DNA from: R-RK-3 sp963834945
GTDB lineage: Bacteria > Pseudomonadota > Alphaproteobacteria > Rhizobiales > Rhodomicrobiaceae
Direction of reading: 5' to 3'
Assembly (NCBI GenBank): GCA_963834945.1
Contig: CAWIDT010000011.1
Span: 336,813 to 400,812, forward strand
Length of the DNA: 64,000 nt
In this document: positions 9,842-19,736 of the stretch, in pieces
Position numbering within the stretch: the first letter of the stretch is position 1
Layout: every line of letters begins with the position of its first letter
Program-made: the position numbers and the translations under genes
Notes under the pieces: generated by a model
What the model saw: the letters and a program-made list of their open reading frames with translations, nothing else
Told to the model about the DNA's origin: nothing
The model's database searches: none

Positions 9842-10861
9842 ATGAAAATCGTCAATATCAGTTTCGCGCGGTCCGCATCGGAAAAGTCCACAGCCGACGG
9901 GCGCGCCGATGAAGATGCTGCGCTCGATGCCTATTCTCGCGTCGTAACGGGCGTGGTCGAGCAGGTCGGCCCGGCGCTGGTCGGCATTCGCCGGCGGCGT
10001 GGCAAAGCCGGGGACGGACCGCAATCGCATGAGGGCAGCGGATCGGGAATCGTCATCACGCCCGACGGCTACGTCCTCACCAATCACCATGTTATTATGG
10101 ATGCGCCCGCGATCGAGGTTCTGCTCGCCGACGGGACGGTTGCCAAGGCGGAAAAGGTTGGATCCGATCCAGACACCGATCTCGCCCTGCTGCGGGTCCA
10201 TCGTCACAGCCTGACGGCGGTGGCGCTGGGCGATTCGGCCGGCTTGCGCCAAGGGCAGCTCGTTGTCGCCATCGGCAATCCGTTCGGTTTGCAGGCGACA
10301 GTGACGGCCGGCGTGGTCAGCGCGCTGAGCCGCACCTTGCGGGCCAGCAATGGCCGGCTAATCGAGGATATCATTCAGACCGACGCCGCGCTCAATCCGG
10401 GAAATTCCGGAGGCGCGCTGCTCGATTCGTCCGGCAAGGTGATCGGGGTGAACACCGCGATCATCGCGGGAGCCCAGGGCACTGGATTCGCGGTGCCGGT
10501 GAATACGGCAAAACGCATCATTCCCGAACTCTTGCGTTACGGCCGCGTGCATCGGGGCTATTTGGGCATTGCCGGCCAGACCGTCCATTTTCCGCGGGCC
10601 GCCGCAGAACGGCTCGGACATGGCGCAATTTCCGGCGTTCAGATCGTTCAATGCGTGCCCGGCGGTCCCGCCGAACGGGCGGGCATCCGGCAAGGCGATG
10701 TGATTCTGTCGATCGACGATCGCCCCGCGACCAGCGTCGACGACATCTACAAGGTGCTGGATCGTGAGTCCATCGGCCGGGAACTGCGTGCAAAGCTGTT
10801 GCGCAGGGGCGAAACGCTCACGCTCAAACCGGTCGTCGCCGAGCAGCCGCAACGGCGATAG
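9842..10861 (+). CDS. DegP/HtrA-like trypsin-fold serine protease with PDZ domain
   Basis: Residues about 35–225 form a trypsin-like domain with the catalytic triad visible: His83 in TNHHV, Asp113 in DTDLALL and Ser189 in GNSGG. A single PDZ domain follows (about 240–330; GVQIVQCVPGGPAERAGIRQGDVILSIDD). There is no signal peptide or N-terminal membrane segment, so a cytoplasmic location is more likely than the periplasm of classical DegP/DegS. At 339 residues with one PDZ it matches short HtrA-like proteases. The gene stands alone and is divergent from the PCMT gene. The substrate is unknown. Confidence 0.85.
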   Translation: MKIVNISFARSASEKSTADGRADEDAALDAYSRVVTGVVEQVGPALVGIRRRRGKAGDGPQSHEGSGSGIVITPDGYVLTNHHVIMDAPAIEVLLADGTVAKAEKVGSDPDTDLALLRVHRHSLTAVALGDSAGLRQGQLVVAIGNPFGLQATVTAGVVSALSRTLRASNGRLIEDIIQTDAALNPGNSGGALLDSSGKVIGVNTAIIAGAQGTGFAVPVNTAKRIIPELLRYGRVHRGYLGIAGQTVHFPRAAAERLGHGAISGVQIVQCVPGGPAERAGIRQGDVILSIDDRPATSVDDIYKVLDRESIGRELRAKLLRRGETLTLKPVVAEQPQRR

Positions 10862-10949
10862 CCCGGCGTACAAGCGCGAGGATACGGGCAGCGCTGCGGC
10901 GGCCGGTCAGCCAGCCGCAGCGATTTGCCTGAGCGGTCCTGGTCGGGGC

Positions 10950-11162
10950 CTAATTGCGCTTAAACTGGGACTGCGCTCTTGCTTGCGGCAAAGTGGGTTT
11001 CGGCTTCGCCTTGAGGCTGTTGGTGGATGTGGCATCGATCCGGCAAACATGGTTGCCTTGGATCGTTACGGATTTGTAGCCGGGAGGACATGCCGATGCC
11101 GTGCCGATCATGGCGATGGTGGCGGCGGTTGCGATCGCGGAGACGCGGAATTTGTTCTTCAT
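10950..11162 (-). CDS. small exported hypothetical protein with two cysteines
   Basis: This 70-residue protein begins MKNKFRVSAIATAATIAMIG and continues TASACPPGY, a convincing signal peptide with cleavage near ASA. The mature part has CPPGYKSVTIQGNHVCRID, so two cysteines could form a disulfide, and a Lys/Pro/Ala/Gln-rich tail. I do not recognise a named family. The start at 11162 is chosen for the signal peptide; the open frame continues upstream but without plausible content. It lies between the protease gene and the divergent helicase gene. Confidence 0.55.
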   Translation of the reverse strand: MKNKFRVSAIATAATIAMIGTASACPPGYKSVTIQGNHVCRIDATSTNSLKAKPKPTLPQARAQSQFKRN

Positions 11163-11323
11163 TGGCAGGACCCGTTTAACCGGAAAGCTGAATTGCTTCC
11201 CTTTTAGGTCTGTCGCTCCGGGCGGCTGAAAGGTTCGAAATTGCTTGTTGAATTCGCCGAACCCGTCCGGCAAACGCGGTACGGGCTGGATTACGCGTCG
11301 CTCAATGATGATATAGTCGGGAT

Positions 11324-13720
11324 ATGGGAGTGAGTCGCAAACACGCTTTGGAAGCTGGGCCAGCCGCGCCGACCCGGTCCGATCAAGCCGCACAGCCCGC
11401 CCTTTCACCGGCCGGGGGTGGAATGCCGATTCCCTTATCGCAGCGCGCGATGGGGCGCGTCGCACCGCCTTATTTTGCGGGCCTCAATCCGGAGCAGCGC
11501 GAAGCGGTCGAAACACTTGACGGTCCGGTTCTGGTCCTGGCGGGAGCGGGGACCGGCAAGACGCGCGTACTGACGACGCGTATCGCGCATATTCTGGCCA
11601 CACGGCGGGCGTTCCCCTCCCAGATTCTCGCGGTCACATTCACCAACAAAGCCGCGCGCGAGATGAAGCACCGCATCGGCCAACTGGTTGGCGGCGCGGT
11701 CGAGGGGATGCCGTGGCTCGGCACGTTTCACTCCATCGGCGCGCGCATCTTACGCTACCACGCCGAGCTGGCCGGCTTGCAGCCGTCATTCACCGTACTT
11801 GACACCGACGACCAGCTGCGCCTGCTGAAGCAGGTGATTCAGGCCGACCGGCTCGACGAAAAACGCTGGACGGCCCGGCATCTGGCCAGCCTCATCGATA
11901 GCTGGAAGAATCGCGGGCTGGTGCCCCAGAAGGTTCCGGCGGGTGAGGCTTTCGCCTTCGCCAATGGCAAGGGCGCGGAACTTTACGCTTCATACCAGAA
12001 GCGGCTGAAGGAGCTGAACGCCACCGATTTCGGCGATCTGCTGCTTGAAAATATCCGGCTGTTCACCGAGCACCCGGAAATCCTGAAAGGCTTCCACGAG
12101 CGCTTCGCCTTCATATTGGTGGACGAATATCAGGACACCAATGTCGCGCAATATCTCTGGCTGCGGCTGCTGGCGCAGGGCAATCACAATGTCTGCTGCG
12201 TCGGCGATGACGACCAGTCGATCTATGGCTGGCGCGGCGCGGAGGTGGATAACATCCTGCGCTTCGAGGCCGATTTCCCGGGCGCGAAGGTGATCCGGCT
12301 GGAGCGGAATTACCGCTCGACAGGCAATATTCTGGCCGCCGCCTCGCATCTGATCGCCAACAATAAAGACCGGCTCGGCAAGACGCTGCATACCGACGAC
12401 GCAGCAGGCGAGAAGCTCGTTCTGCGCGGCGTCTGGGACGATGAATCCGAAGCGCGCGCCATCTCCGATGAGATCGAGGAGCTTCGGCGCGCCCAGCATT
12501 CACTGAACGAGGTGGCGATCCTCGTGCGCGCTTCCTTCCAGATGCGCGCTTTCGAGGACCGCTTCGTCGCGTTGGGCCTGCCCTATCGCGTCATCGGCGG
12601 TCCGCGCTTCTATGAGCGCCAGGAAATCAAGGACGCCATCGCCTATCTCGACGTAGCGCACAATCCGGCGAACGATCTGAAATTCGAGCGCATCGTCAAT
12701 GTGCCCAAGCGCGGCCTGGGGGAGACGGCACTGCGCACCATCCATCAATTCGCACGCGCCGAGGGGCGGTCGCTGTTCGATGCAGCCCGCATTCTCTGCC
12801 AGACCGAGGAGCTGAAGCCGCAAGCACGCAAGCCGCTGGGCAGCCTTATTGCATGCTTCGAGCGCTGGCGAGGGCTGCTCGCCACCATGCGCCATACCGA
12901 AGTCGCCCAGATCATCCTCGATGAATCCGGTTATACGGCGATGTGGCAGAACGATAAATCTCCGCAGGCGCCGGCCCGGCTGGAGAACCTGAAGGAACTG
13001 ATCCGCTTCATGGATGAGTTCGATACGCTCGGCGCCTTTCTGGAGCACGTTTCCCTGGTCATGGACGCGGAACAGAACTCGGACGGCGACCGCGTCAGCA
13101 TCATGACCCTGCACGCCGCCAAGGGGCTGGAATTCGACACGGTGTTCCTGCCGGGCTGGGAGGAAGGGCTGTTCCCGCATCAGCGCTCCATGGATGAGAA
13201 CGGCCTTGCGGGTCTCGAAGAGGAGCGGCGGCTCGCCTATGTCGGCATCACGCGCGCCAAGAAGCGGATGCGGATCAGCTTCGCCCAAAACCGGCGCGTG
13301 CACGGGCTTTGGCAGACGGCCCTGCCCTCGCGTTTCGTCGATGAATTGCCCGAAGCCCATGTCGATGTGATCCAGGATGCCACCTCGATGGGCGGCTATG
13401 GCCAGAGGTCCGGCTTTGCTGAAATGGGTGGCGGCCGGGTGAATGCCGGCTATTCCAGCCCCGGCTGGCAGCGCGCCCAGAGCTTCTATCAGGCGCAGGA
13501 GACCGCGCGCCCCGCACCGCGCCGGACGGCCCCGATTATCGAGGGCGAACTGGTCGCCTCAAGCAGCGGCGATGCGGGCGGCTTTGCCATGGGCGAGCGC
13601 GTCTTCCACGACAAATTCGGCTACGGCCACATCGCGGAAATCGACGGCAACAAGCTGACGGTGGATTTCGAAAAGGCCGGGCGCAAACGGGTGGTTGCCT
13701 CGTTCCTGACGCGCCCCTGA
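11324..13720 (+). CDS. uvrD: UvrD/PcrA-type ATP-dependent DNA helicase
   Basis: A superfamily 1A 3'–5' helicase for nucleotide excision and mismatch repair and for clearing recombination intermediates. Motifs in order: Q-motif region LNPEQREAVE, Walker A AGAGTGKTR, DEYQDTN (Walker B), GDDDQSIYGWRGA (motif III), RNYRST, TLHAAKGLEFDTVFL and the AYVGITRAKKRM arginine-finger block. The C-terminus (VFHDKFGYGHIAEIDGNKLTVDFEKAGRKRVV) is the tudor-like domain of PcrA/UvrD that contacts RNA polymerase. At 798 residues it is the usual size. The first about 45 residues are not conserved; an internal start at 11423 (MPIPLSQRA) is possible. Confidence 0.92.
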   Translation: MGVSRKHALEAGPAAPTRSDQAAQPALSPAGGGMPIPLSQRAMGRVAPPYFAGLNPEQREAVETLDGPVLVLAGAGTGKTRVLTTRIAHILATRRAFPSQILAVTFTNKAAREMKHRIGQLVGGAVEGMPWLGTFHSIGARILRYHAELAGLQPSFTVLDTDDQLRLLKQVIQADRLDEKRWTARHLASLIDSWKNRGLVPQKVPAGEAFAFANGKGAELYASYQKRLKELNATDFGDLLLENIRLFTEHPEILKGFHERFAFILVDEYQDTNVAQYLWLRLLAQGNHNVCCVGDDDQSIYGWRGAEVDNILRFEADFPGAKVIRLERNYRSTGNILAAASHLIANNKDRLGKTLHTDDAAGEKLVLRGVWDDESEARAISDEIEELRRAQHSLNEVAILVRASFQMRAFEDRFVALGLPYRVIGGPRFYERQEIKDAIAYLDVAHNPANDLKFERIVNVPKRGLGETALRTIHQFARAEGRSLFDAARILCQTEELKPQARKPLGSLIACFERWRGLLATMRHTEVAQIILDESGYTAMWQNDKSPQAPARLENLKELIRFMDEFDTLGAFLEHVSLVMDAEQNSDGDRVSIMTLHAAKGLEFDTVFLPGWEEGLFPHQRSMDENGLAGLEEERRLAYVGITRAKKRMRISFAQNRRVHGLWQTALPSRFVDELPEAHVDVIQDATSMGGYGQRSGFAEMGGGRVNAGYSSPGWQRAQSFYQAQETARPAPRRTAPIIEGELVASSSGDAGGFAMGERVFHDKFGYGHIAEIDGNKLTVDFEKAGRKRVVASFLTRP

Positions 13721-13871
13721 CCGCGCATCGTTCCCGATACGACCTCGCCGCTTCCCGCGCGCCGAGTTTAATAATAACATCGCGCCGCGCTGTCATGTCG
13801 GGTATTGGATATCTCCAACGGACGTCATCCCCGCAGCCCCGCGTATATTGAGCTGATTTGGAGTTGCCCGC

Positions 13872-15173
13872 ATGAACGATGCTAGCCCCATCACTGTCCC
13901 AGGGCAGTCAATGGCCCAGCCGGCATTCATTCCGGTTTCCCGCACCGACATCATCGACAGCCTTCTCAGCCCCGATCGATGGGACAGCCGTGAGGATCGT
14001 GCGCTTGCCGCCGACGTGCTGACGAAAATCGGAGCGCTCCGGCAATATAAATCCGGCATGACGCTGAACCAGCTCAGCGATCTCTACGATCCTTTCAATC
14101 CCGATGACGAGACTGTCAACATCACCCAGGCCTCGGAGATGGAGCGGCTGGAAAAGCGGCGCCTGTTCAACACCAAACTGCGCGAACTGGTTACCAGCGC
14201 CAATTATAATGAATTACGCGAGGACGAACTTGATGAGATTCTCAACAAGTCGACGCCGGAAGGCGTTTTCGTTGACGTGGATTTCAAGGAGTTCGAGGTC
14301 AAGCTGATCTACTATCGAGGCGCTTACGACGCTCCCCGTTTGAGGCGTGACATCCGCAAGCTGTTCCTGAAAAAGGTGCATTACGGCGTGCCGACGTTTC
14401 TGCGGCTGTTCCTGGCACTGAAATTCAAGCCTGAGGACATTCGTATCAAGGAGATCATGAAGGACCATGATCTGGACGAGGAGAAGGCACGCAAGAAGCT
14501 GAAGAAAATGAGACGGATGCTGCCGCCCTTCTTCTCGACGGATCACATCTATCTGAAAGTCTTCAAGACCATCCCGCGATACGATGTGGAAATGCTGTTT
14601 CCCAACATCCGGGTCAAGATGAAATACCGCGACAAGGTTCAGATCGGCGGCAGCGCGGTGGTCGGCACCGCGGCATGGGCGATCGGCACGGCGGCAAAGC
14701 TGGCAGTGGCCGTTGCGCTCTCGCCGGTCCTGCTGGCGGGTGCGCTGGCTACGGGCGTCGGCGGCATCGTTTATGCGCAAATCCGCAATATCTTCATCAC
14801 CCGCGACCGCTATCGGATGCAATTGGCACAAAGTCTGTATTTCCAGAACCTTGCCAATAACCAGGGCGCGCTCGCACTCATCGTAGACGACGCCGAGGAA
14901 GAGGACGTGAAAGAGGAAACGCTGCTCTATACGCACCTTCTCCGCACCCCCATTCATGCTACCCAGATCGAAAGCCTCCGCACTGAGATCGACGAATTTC
15001 TGAAAGACAGGTTCGGCGTCGATATTTCGTTCGATGTGCACGACGCGCTGGAGCGGCTGAGAGCGCAAGGACTGGTTCAAGACTTGCCGAGCGGCGAGCT
15101 TCGCGCCATGCCGCTGCGTGAGGCGAGCCGGCATTTATATGATCGCTGGTGCGGCGTGCTGGGCCAAAGCTGA
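13872..15173 (+). CDS. DUF3754 / TMEM143-like membrane protein
   Basis: This 433-residue protein has a soluble N-terminal two thirds with the TMEM143/DUF3754 pattern (FFSTDHIYLKVFKTIPRYDVEMLFP, then VKMKYRDKVQIG), one or two hydrophobic segments around residues 265–305 (Ala/Gly/Val/Leu-rich) and a short C-terminal domain with LYFQNLANNQGALALIVDDAEEED. The family is widespread in Alphaproteobacteria and present in mitochondria, but its function is not established. The downstream prmA start lies three bases beyond this stop, so the two are probably translationally linked. Confidence 0.7.
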   Translation: MNDASPITVPGQSMAQPAFIPVSRTDIIDSLLSPDRWDSREDRALAADVLTKIGALRQYKSGMTLNQLSDLYDPFNPDDETVNITQASEMERLEKRRLFNTKLRELVTSANYNELREDELDEILNKSTPEGVFVDVDFKEFEVKLIYYRGAYDAPRLRRDIRKLFLKKVHYGVPTFLRLFLALKFKPEDIRIKEIMKDHDLDEEKARKKLKKMRRMLPPFFSTDHIYLKVFKTIPRYDVEMLFPNIRVKMKYRDKVQIGGSAVVGTAAWAIGTAAKLAVAVALSPVLLAGALATGVGGIVYAQIRNIFITRDRYRMQLAQSLYFQNLANNQGALALIVDDAEEEDVKEETLLYTHLLRTPIHATQIESLRTEIDEFLKDRFGVDISFDVHDALERLRAQGLVQDLPSGELRAMPLREASRHLYDRWCGVLGQS

Positions 15174-15175
15174 AC

Positions 15176-16048
15176 ATGCCTACCTATAAGGCGCAAATCC
15201 TGGCTGAGCAGGCCGATGTCGGGATTCTGACCAGCCTGTTCACGGAAATGCTCGATCCGCCGCCTGCGGTGAGTTCCAGCCAGGCGGATAAAGCCTGGCT
15301 GCTCGATGTGTATTTCGTCGAGCCGCCCGATCCGGCCGGCCTCGCCGCGATCGCCGACAGCTTCCCGCATTTTGACGCGATCCGGCATTTGCGGCCTGAA
15401 ATGCTTCCCGATGAGGATTGGGTGTCGAGCGTTCAGCGCGGGCTGCATCCAATCGAGGCTGGACGCTTTTACATCCATGGCAGCCACGACCGGGCGCGCG
15501 CAAAGGGGCGGCCCTTCGCGATTGAAGTCGATGCGGGCCAGGCCTTTGGCACAGCGCATCACGGCACCACGCGCGGCTGCTTGCTGCTTCTCGACCGGCT
15601 GGCAAAACGGCAGGGATTTTGGCGCACGCTGGACCTGGGCACCGGCTCGGGCGTGCTGGCAATCGCGGCGGCCAAAGCGCTTTGCGGCGATGTGCTCGCC
15701 ACCGATATCGATCCCATTGCCGTCAAAGTGGCTAACGAAAATTTCGCCCGTAACGGCGTTGCGCCTGAAGTTTCTACCGTCGTCGCTGCTGGGCTGGCCC
15801 ACCCGGCCATTACGGCAAAGGCGCCGTTCGATCTTGTCATGGCGAACATCCTGGCGGGACCGCTGCTCAAACTCGCCCCAGCCATTGCGCGGGTCGCAGC
15901 GCCCGGCGCGCAGATCATCCTCTCGGGATTGCTGGATGGGCAGGCTCGAGAGATTCAGGCGCGCTATCAGGCGCAAGGCTTTTCGTTCGAGACCAGAATT
16001 TCTCTTGAGGGCTGGACAGCGCTGCTCATGCGGCGGTCAGGGCCTTGA
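15176..16048 (+). CDS. prmA: ribosomal protein L11 methyltransferase
   Basis: A SAM-dependent methyltransferase that trimethylates lysines and the N-terminus of ribosomal protein L11. An N-terminal substrate-recognition domain (residues about 1–90) is followed by a Rossmann methyltransferase domain with GQAFGTAHHGTTRGCLLLLD, the SAM loop LDLGTGSGVLAIAAAK and the NPP-like catalytic segment here read as MANILAGPLL. The start at 15176 (MPTYKAQIL) is the only one that avoids a large overlap with the preceding gene. It is followed by an aminopeptidase P gene, a pairing seen in many Alphaproteobacteria. Confidence 0.9.
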   Translation: MPTYKAQILAEQADVGILTSLFTEMLDPPPAVSSSQADKAWLLDVYFVEPPDPAGLAAIADSFPHFDAIRHLRPEMLPDEDWVSSVQRGLHPIEAGRFYIHGSHDRARAKGRPFAIEVDAGQAFGTAHHGTTRGCLLLLDRLAKRQGFWRTLDLGTGSGVLAIAAAKALCGDVLATDIDPIAVKVANENFARNGVAPEVSTVVAAGLAHPAITAKAPFDLVMANILAGPLLKLAPAIARVAAPGAQIILSGLLDGQAREIQARYQAQGFSFETRISLEGWTALLMRRSGP

Positions 16049-16080
16049 TGTGCAAAGCGTTCGCGCGTAGATGACATCGC

Positions 16081-17901
16081 ATGTTTCAAAGTTTTGACGA
16101 TATTGGCGGCCCCGCAGACGGCGCCGAACGCCTGCGCCTCCTTCGGCAAGAGCTGACGCGCCTTGGCCTCACCGGCTTCATCCTGCCGCGCGCCGATCAA
16201 TACCAAAATGAGTATGTGCCGCCCGACGCCGAGCAGCTTCTTTGGCTGACCGGCTTCTCCGGGTCGTGGGGCGTGGCGGCAATTGTGATGCACAAGGCCG
16301 CTCTGTTCGTGGACGGGCGCTACACCTTGCAGGCGCAATCGCAAGTCGACGCTGCGGCCTATGAGATCGTCAAGATTTCCGATCAGCCGCTTTGCGACTG
16401 GCTCCAGCAAAATCTGAAACCCGGCGATCGCCTCGGATTCGATCCGCACCTCCATACGGTGGCGGATGTGAAGGGGCTGCTGAAATGCAGCGAGGCGGCC
16501 GGAGCGGCGCTGGTGCCGGTCGATCCCAACCCGCTGGCGGCACTATGGACCGATCGCCCGGTCCAGCCCCCGCGCGCCATCGAACTGCAGCCCATCGCCC
16601 TGGCGGGCGTCGAAGCGCAGACAAAGATCGCGGAGATTCAGAAAAAGCTGGTCCGCTATAAGCAGGATGCCGCGGTGATATCCGCACTCGATTCGATTGC
16701 CTGGCTCTTCAACATCCGCGGCTCCGACCTGCCGCATACGCCCTTTGTACTCAGCCATGCCATCGTTCCGGCGCAAGGCAAGGCGCAGCTGTTTATCGAT
16801 GGCCGCAAGCTGCAGGCGGAGACGCCCGGTGCGTTGGCCGGCATTGCCGACGTCGCCGAGCCCGCCGCAATGCGGGATGCGCTTGATGCGCTCGGCCGGC
16901 GAGGCGCAAAGGTGCGGATCGATCCTGCAAGCGTCTCGCAATGGTTCGCCAATCGCCTGACCGGGGCGGGAGCCGTGCTGGTCGAGGATCGCGACCCCTG
17001 CGTGCTGCCTAAGGCGCGCAAGAATGCGGCTGAAATTGCCGGCAGCCGCGCAGCGCACAGGCGGGACGGCATCGCGATGTGCCGCTTCCTCGCCTGGCTG
17101 GACATGAAAGCGCCGGCCGTCGGCCTGACCGAAATCGACGCGGTTGAGAAGCTGGAAGAGTTCCGCCGCGCCGCTCCCGAACTGCGCGAAATCAGCTTCG
17201 ACACGATCGCCGGAGCAGGACCGAACGGCGCCATCGTGCATTACCGGCCCAGCCTCTCCACCAACCGGCGGGTCGAACCGGGATCGCTGCTGCTGATCGA
17301 CTCAGGCGGACAATATCAAGACGGCACCACGGACATTACCCGGACGGTCGCCATTGGAGCGCCGAGTGCGGGAATGCGCCGGCGTTTCACGTTGGTGCTG
17401 AAAGGGCATATCGCGATTGCGACGGCGCGCTTCCCCAAGGGCACGCGCGGCAATCATCTGGATGTGCTGGCGCGGCTGGCCTTATGGCGCGAAGGACTGG
17501 ATTACGACCACGGCACCGGTCACGGAGTGGGCAGCTTCCTTTCGGTGCATGAAGGTCCGCAGTCGATTTCCAAGCGCGAAACGGCGGAGTTGGAGCCGGG
17601 AATGATAATGTCCAACGAGCCCGGCTACTACCGCGAGGGCGAGTACGGCATCCGCATCGAGAACCTCGTTCTGGTGACGGAGCCTGAGGCGATCGCCGGC
17701 GGCGAGCGACCGATGATGGGATTTGAAACACTGTCACTGGCGCCAATCGACAGGCAGCTTATCGATGCTTCCCTGCTCACGCCGGCGGAGCGCGTCTGGG
17801 TCGATGCCTATCACGCCAGGGTGATGGGCGAGCTTGGCCCGGCGCTCGATGCCGATACGCGCGCCTGGCTGAAGCAGGCGACCGCCCCGCTTTCGGATTA
17901 G
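16081..17901 (+). CDS. Xaa-Pro aminopeptidase (aminopeptidase P, M24B)
   Basis: A dinuclear-metal exopeptidase that removes an N-terminal residue preceding proline. The long three-domain form (606 residues) is seen: two N-terminal creatinase-like domains and a C-terminal pita-bread domain. Metal ligands can be assigned in LLIDSGGQYQDGTTDITRT (two Asp), GHGVGSFLSVHEGP (His), NEPGYYREGEYGIRIENL (two Glu). The gene is 32 bases behind prmA, so probably in the same operon. No signal peptide; cytoplasmic. Confidence 0.9.
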   Translation: MFQSFDDIGGPADGAERLRLLRQELTRLGLTGFILPRADQYQNEYVPPDAEQLLWLTGFSGSWGVAAIVMHKAALFVDGRYTLQAQSQVDAAAYEIVKISDQPLCDWLQQNLKPGDRLGFDPHLHTVADVKGLLKCSEAAGAALVPVDPNPLAALWTDRPVQPPRAIELQPIALAGVEAQTKIAEIQKKLVRYKQDAAVISALDSIAWLFNIRGSDLPHTPFVLSHAIVPAQGKAQLFIDGRKLQAETPGALAGIADVAEPAAMRDALDALGRRGAKVRIDPASVSQWFANRLTGAGAVLVEDRDPCVLPKARKNAAEIAGSRAAHRRDGIAMCRFLAWLDMKAPAVGLTEIDAVEKLEEFRRAAPELREISFDTIAGAGPNGAIVHYRPSLSTNRRVEPGSLLLIDSGGQYQDGTTDITRTVAIGAPSAGMRRRFTLVLKGHIAIATARFPKGTRGNHLDVLARLALWREGLDYDHGTGHGVGSFLSVHEGPQSISKRETAELEPGMIMSNEPGYYREGEYGIRIENLVLVTEPEAIAGGERPMMGFETLSLAPIDRQLIDASLLTPAERVWVDAYHARVMGELGPALDADTRAWLKQATAPLSD

Positions 17902-17925
17902 ACGACGATCTTACCGCGACGGGGT

Positions 17926-18714
17926 TCAATCGCGGCGGTTGAATTCCACCGGCGTGGCGGCCGAAACAAAGCTGGCTCCATCATATTGATGCAGCCACAG
18001 CGCAAATCGGCCGAGCGTCGCCTCGATCAGCCAAAACCCATTCGGCTCGCCTCGCATCCGGGTGGACAAGGCCGTTGGCGCTCCGACGGCGATGATCGTT
18101 CCGCCGGGCTGTTGTGCAGCGACGGCGTAGGTCTGATGGATATGACCGGACAGCAGCATGTCCACTTTCTGCCCGACCAGCATTTCCATCGCCCGTGCGG
18201 CGCGGCGAACCGGCCGCGCCCGAGGAAATCCGGCAATCGGCAGCAGCGGATGATGCGTCGCCACGATACGCGCCTTGTCCGCCGGACTCTCCGCCAGAAG
18301 CACCCGCGCCGCGGCGACGTCGCGCCTGCGGGCAACGCCCTCGTGCCAACTGAATCCAGGCTGCCAGCTCGCGGTGGTGTTCAGGCCCAGAATGAACGAT
18401 TTGTCGTCCTCGAACACCGGCATGAGTTTGGTGCCGGCTGCACGCAAATAGCGGGCAAACGGGCTGGTGAAGCGCTCAAAGAGGCTCCAGACAGGAAGAT
18501 CATGATTGCCCGGCAACAGCAGCAGCGGCGCCCGGAGCTGCTCCAGCCACGCTTTCGCGTCGGCAAATTCGCTGCGGGTCGAACGCATGGTGAGGTCGCC
18601 CGCAACGATGATCAGATCCGGGCGGATGCGCTCCAGGTCACGCGTCAGCTGTTCGGCAAGCTGCGGCGGGACGGAGCCGAAATGCAGATCGGCCAGCAAA
18701 GCGATCCGGGTCAT
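17926..18714 (-). CDS. calcineurin-like metallophosphoesterase
   Basis: Metal-binding motifs of the family occur in order: DLHFG (usually DxH), VAGDLT, LPGNHD, ATHHP and SGHIHQT. These are the binuclear-metal ligands of the phosphoesterase fold. The 262-residue length fits single-domain cytosolic members; the substrate is unknown (phosphodiesters or phosphoproteins are both possible). The start at 18714 overlaps the stop of the lipid kinase gene (ATGA-type overlap), so the two are translationally coupled and may act in one pathway. Confidence 0.82.
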   Translation of the reverse strand: MTRIALLADLHFGSVPPQLAEQLTRDLERIRPDLIIVAGDLTMRSTRSEFADAKAWLEQLRAPLLLLPGNHDLPVWSLFERFTSPFARYLRAAGTKLMPVFEDDKSFILGLNTTASWQPGFSWHEGVARRRDVAAARVLLAESPADKARIVATHHPLLPIAGFPRARPVRRAARAMEMLVGQKVDMLLSGHIHQTYAVAAQQPGGTIIAVGAPTALSTRMRGEPNGFWLIEATLGRFALWLHQYDGASFVSAATPVEFNRRD

Positions 18715-19616
18715 GCCGCGTCCCGCTTCGGCACAAGCACGGTAAGCGCCTTCGGCCTGATGCTGTAGCGAAGCGGCGTTGCGAGCCACATCAACTCACC
18801 GTCATTCACCACTCTGAGACGCTTGGTGTTCGACCTGATCGTCAACCGGCTCAATTCACGCGCCTCAAGATTGTGGTCGCCTTTCCAGCGGCCGAGCGCT
18901 GCGCGCAAGAGCAGCCATACTGTCTGCATCAGCGTTCTGTGCTTGGAGATGTAGAGGCCGAGGCGTCCCCGGTCGAGTGCGGGCCGTTTGGGAATGAGAT
19001 GAGGCCCCTCGCTATAAGCGTTATTGGAAACGATGACGGTGAGCGCGCGATGCGCATGCGCCGCTTCGTCGTCATCCACGACAATGGCAAGCCGCCGCAA
19101 GCCGCGGGCAAGGTCCATGGGCAGCGCGGCATAACCTTTCAGCCGCTCGATGAGCGGACGCCCGCGAAGCTTCTGGCGCCGTTCCGTGACCATCGGCGGC
19201 AGCCCGATGAATGAATTGCAAAGGAAGATATGGCCATTCACCTCGCCAACATCGATCTTGCGCGGCTCGGAATGCGCGAGCCGGAGCAAGGCCACATCGA
19301 CATCGGCGGACAGATCGAGATCGCGCGCGAGCCGGTTTACGGTTCCCAGCGGCAGGATGCCGAGGGCAGCGGAATGCCCGAGCAGTTCCGCGGCGGCCGC
19401 GTTTACCGAGCCGTCTCCGCCTCCGACGATGAGGGCATCGTAACCAGCCTTTGCCGCCTCCCGGAAACGCGCGCTGATCTGCTCAGCCTCAACGGTTTCC
19501 ATTGAGAAATCGTGCCCGGCGCGCTCGAATGCGTTGGACAGCTTCCGCTCGAAAACGTCCGGACCGGTGCCGATGATGCTCCCGGCATTCCGGTTGATTA
19601 TGGCGTGAATGCGCAT
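18711..19616 (-). CDS. diacylglycerol kinase family lipid kinase
   Basis: The DAGK catalytic domain is recognised by INRNAG near the start, the nucleotide-binding loop GGGDGSVNAAAAEL, then LGILPLGTVNRLARDLDL. Members phosphorylate diacylglycerol, sphingosine-like or other lipids using ATP; the exact lipid cannot be read off. The start at 19616 (MRIHAIINRNAG) fits the family N-terminus. It is translationally coupled to the metallophosphoesterase downstream. Confidence 0.82.
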   Translation of the reverse strand: MRIHAIINRNAGSIIGTGPDVFERKLSNAFERAGHDFSMETVEAEQISARFREAAKAGYDALIVGGGDGSVNAAAAELLGHSAALGILPLGTVNRLARDLDLSADVDVALLRLAHSEPRKIDVGEVNGHIFLCNSFIGLPPMVTERRQKLRGRPLIERLKGYAALPMDLARGLRRLAIVVDDDEAAHAHRALTVIVSNNAYSEGPHLIPKRPALDRGRLGLYISKHRTLMQTVWLLLRAALGRWKGDHNLEARELSRLTIRSNTKRLRVVNDGELMWLATPLRYSIRPKALTVLVPKRDAA

Positions 19617-19736
19617 GGCGATCTGGTGCGGCCTGTACTGAGGAGAAGGCCGGAAGGGCTCCTCCGCCAAGAAAACGGCGCAAGAGCCAGACGGTTCAAT
19701 CGCGGAGCTTGCGTGTCCTTACGACACGCGAAACTG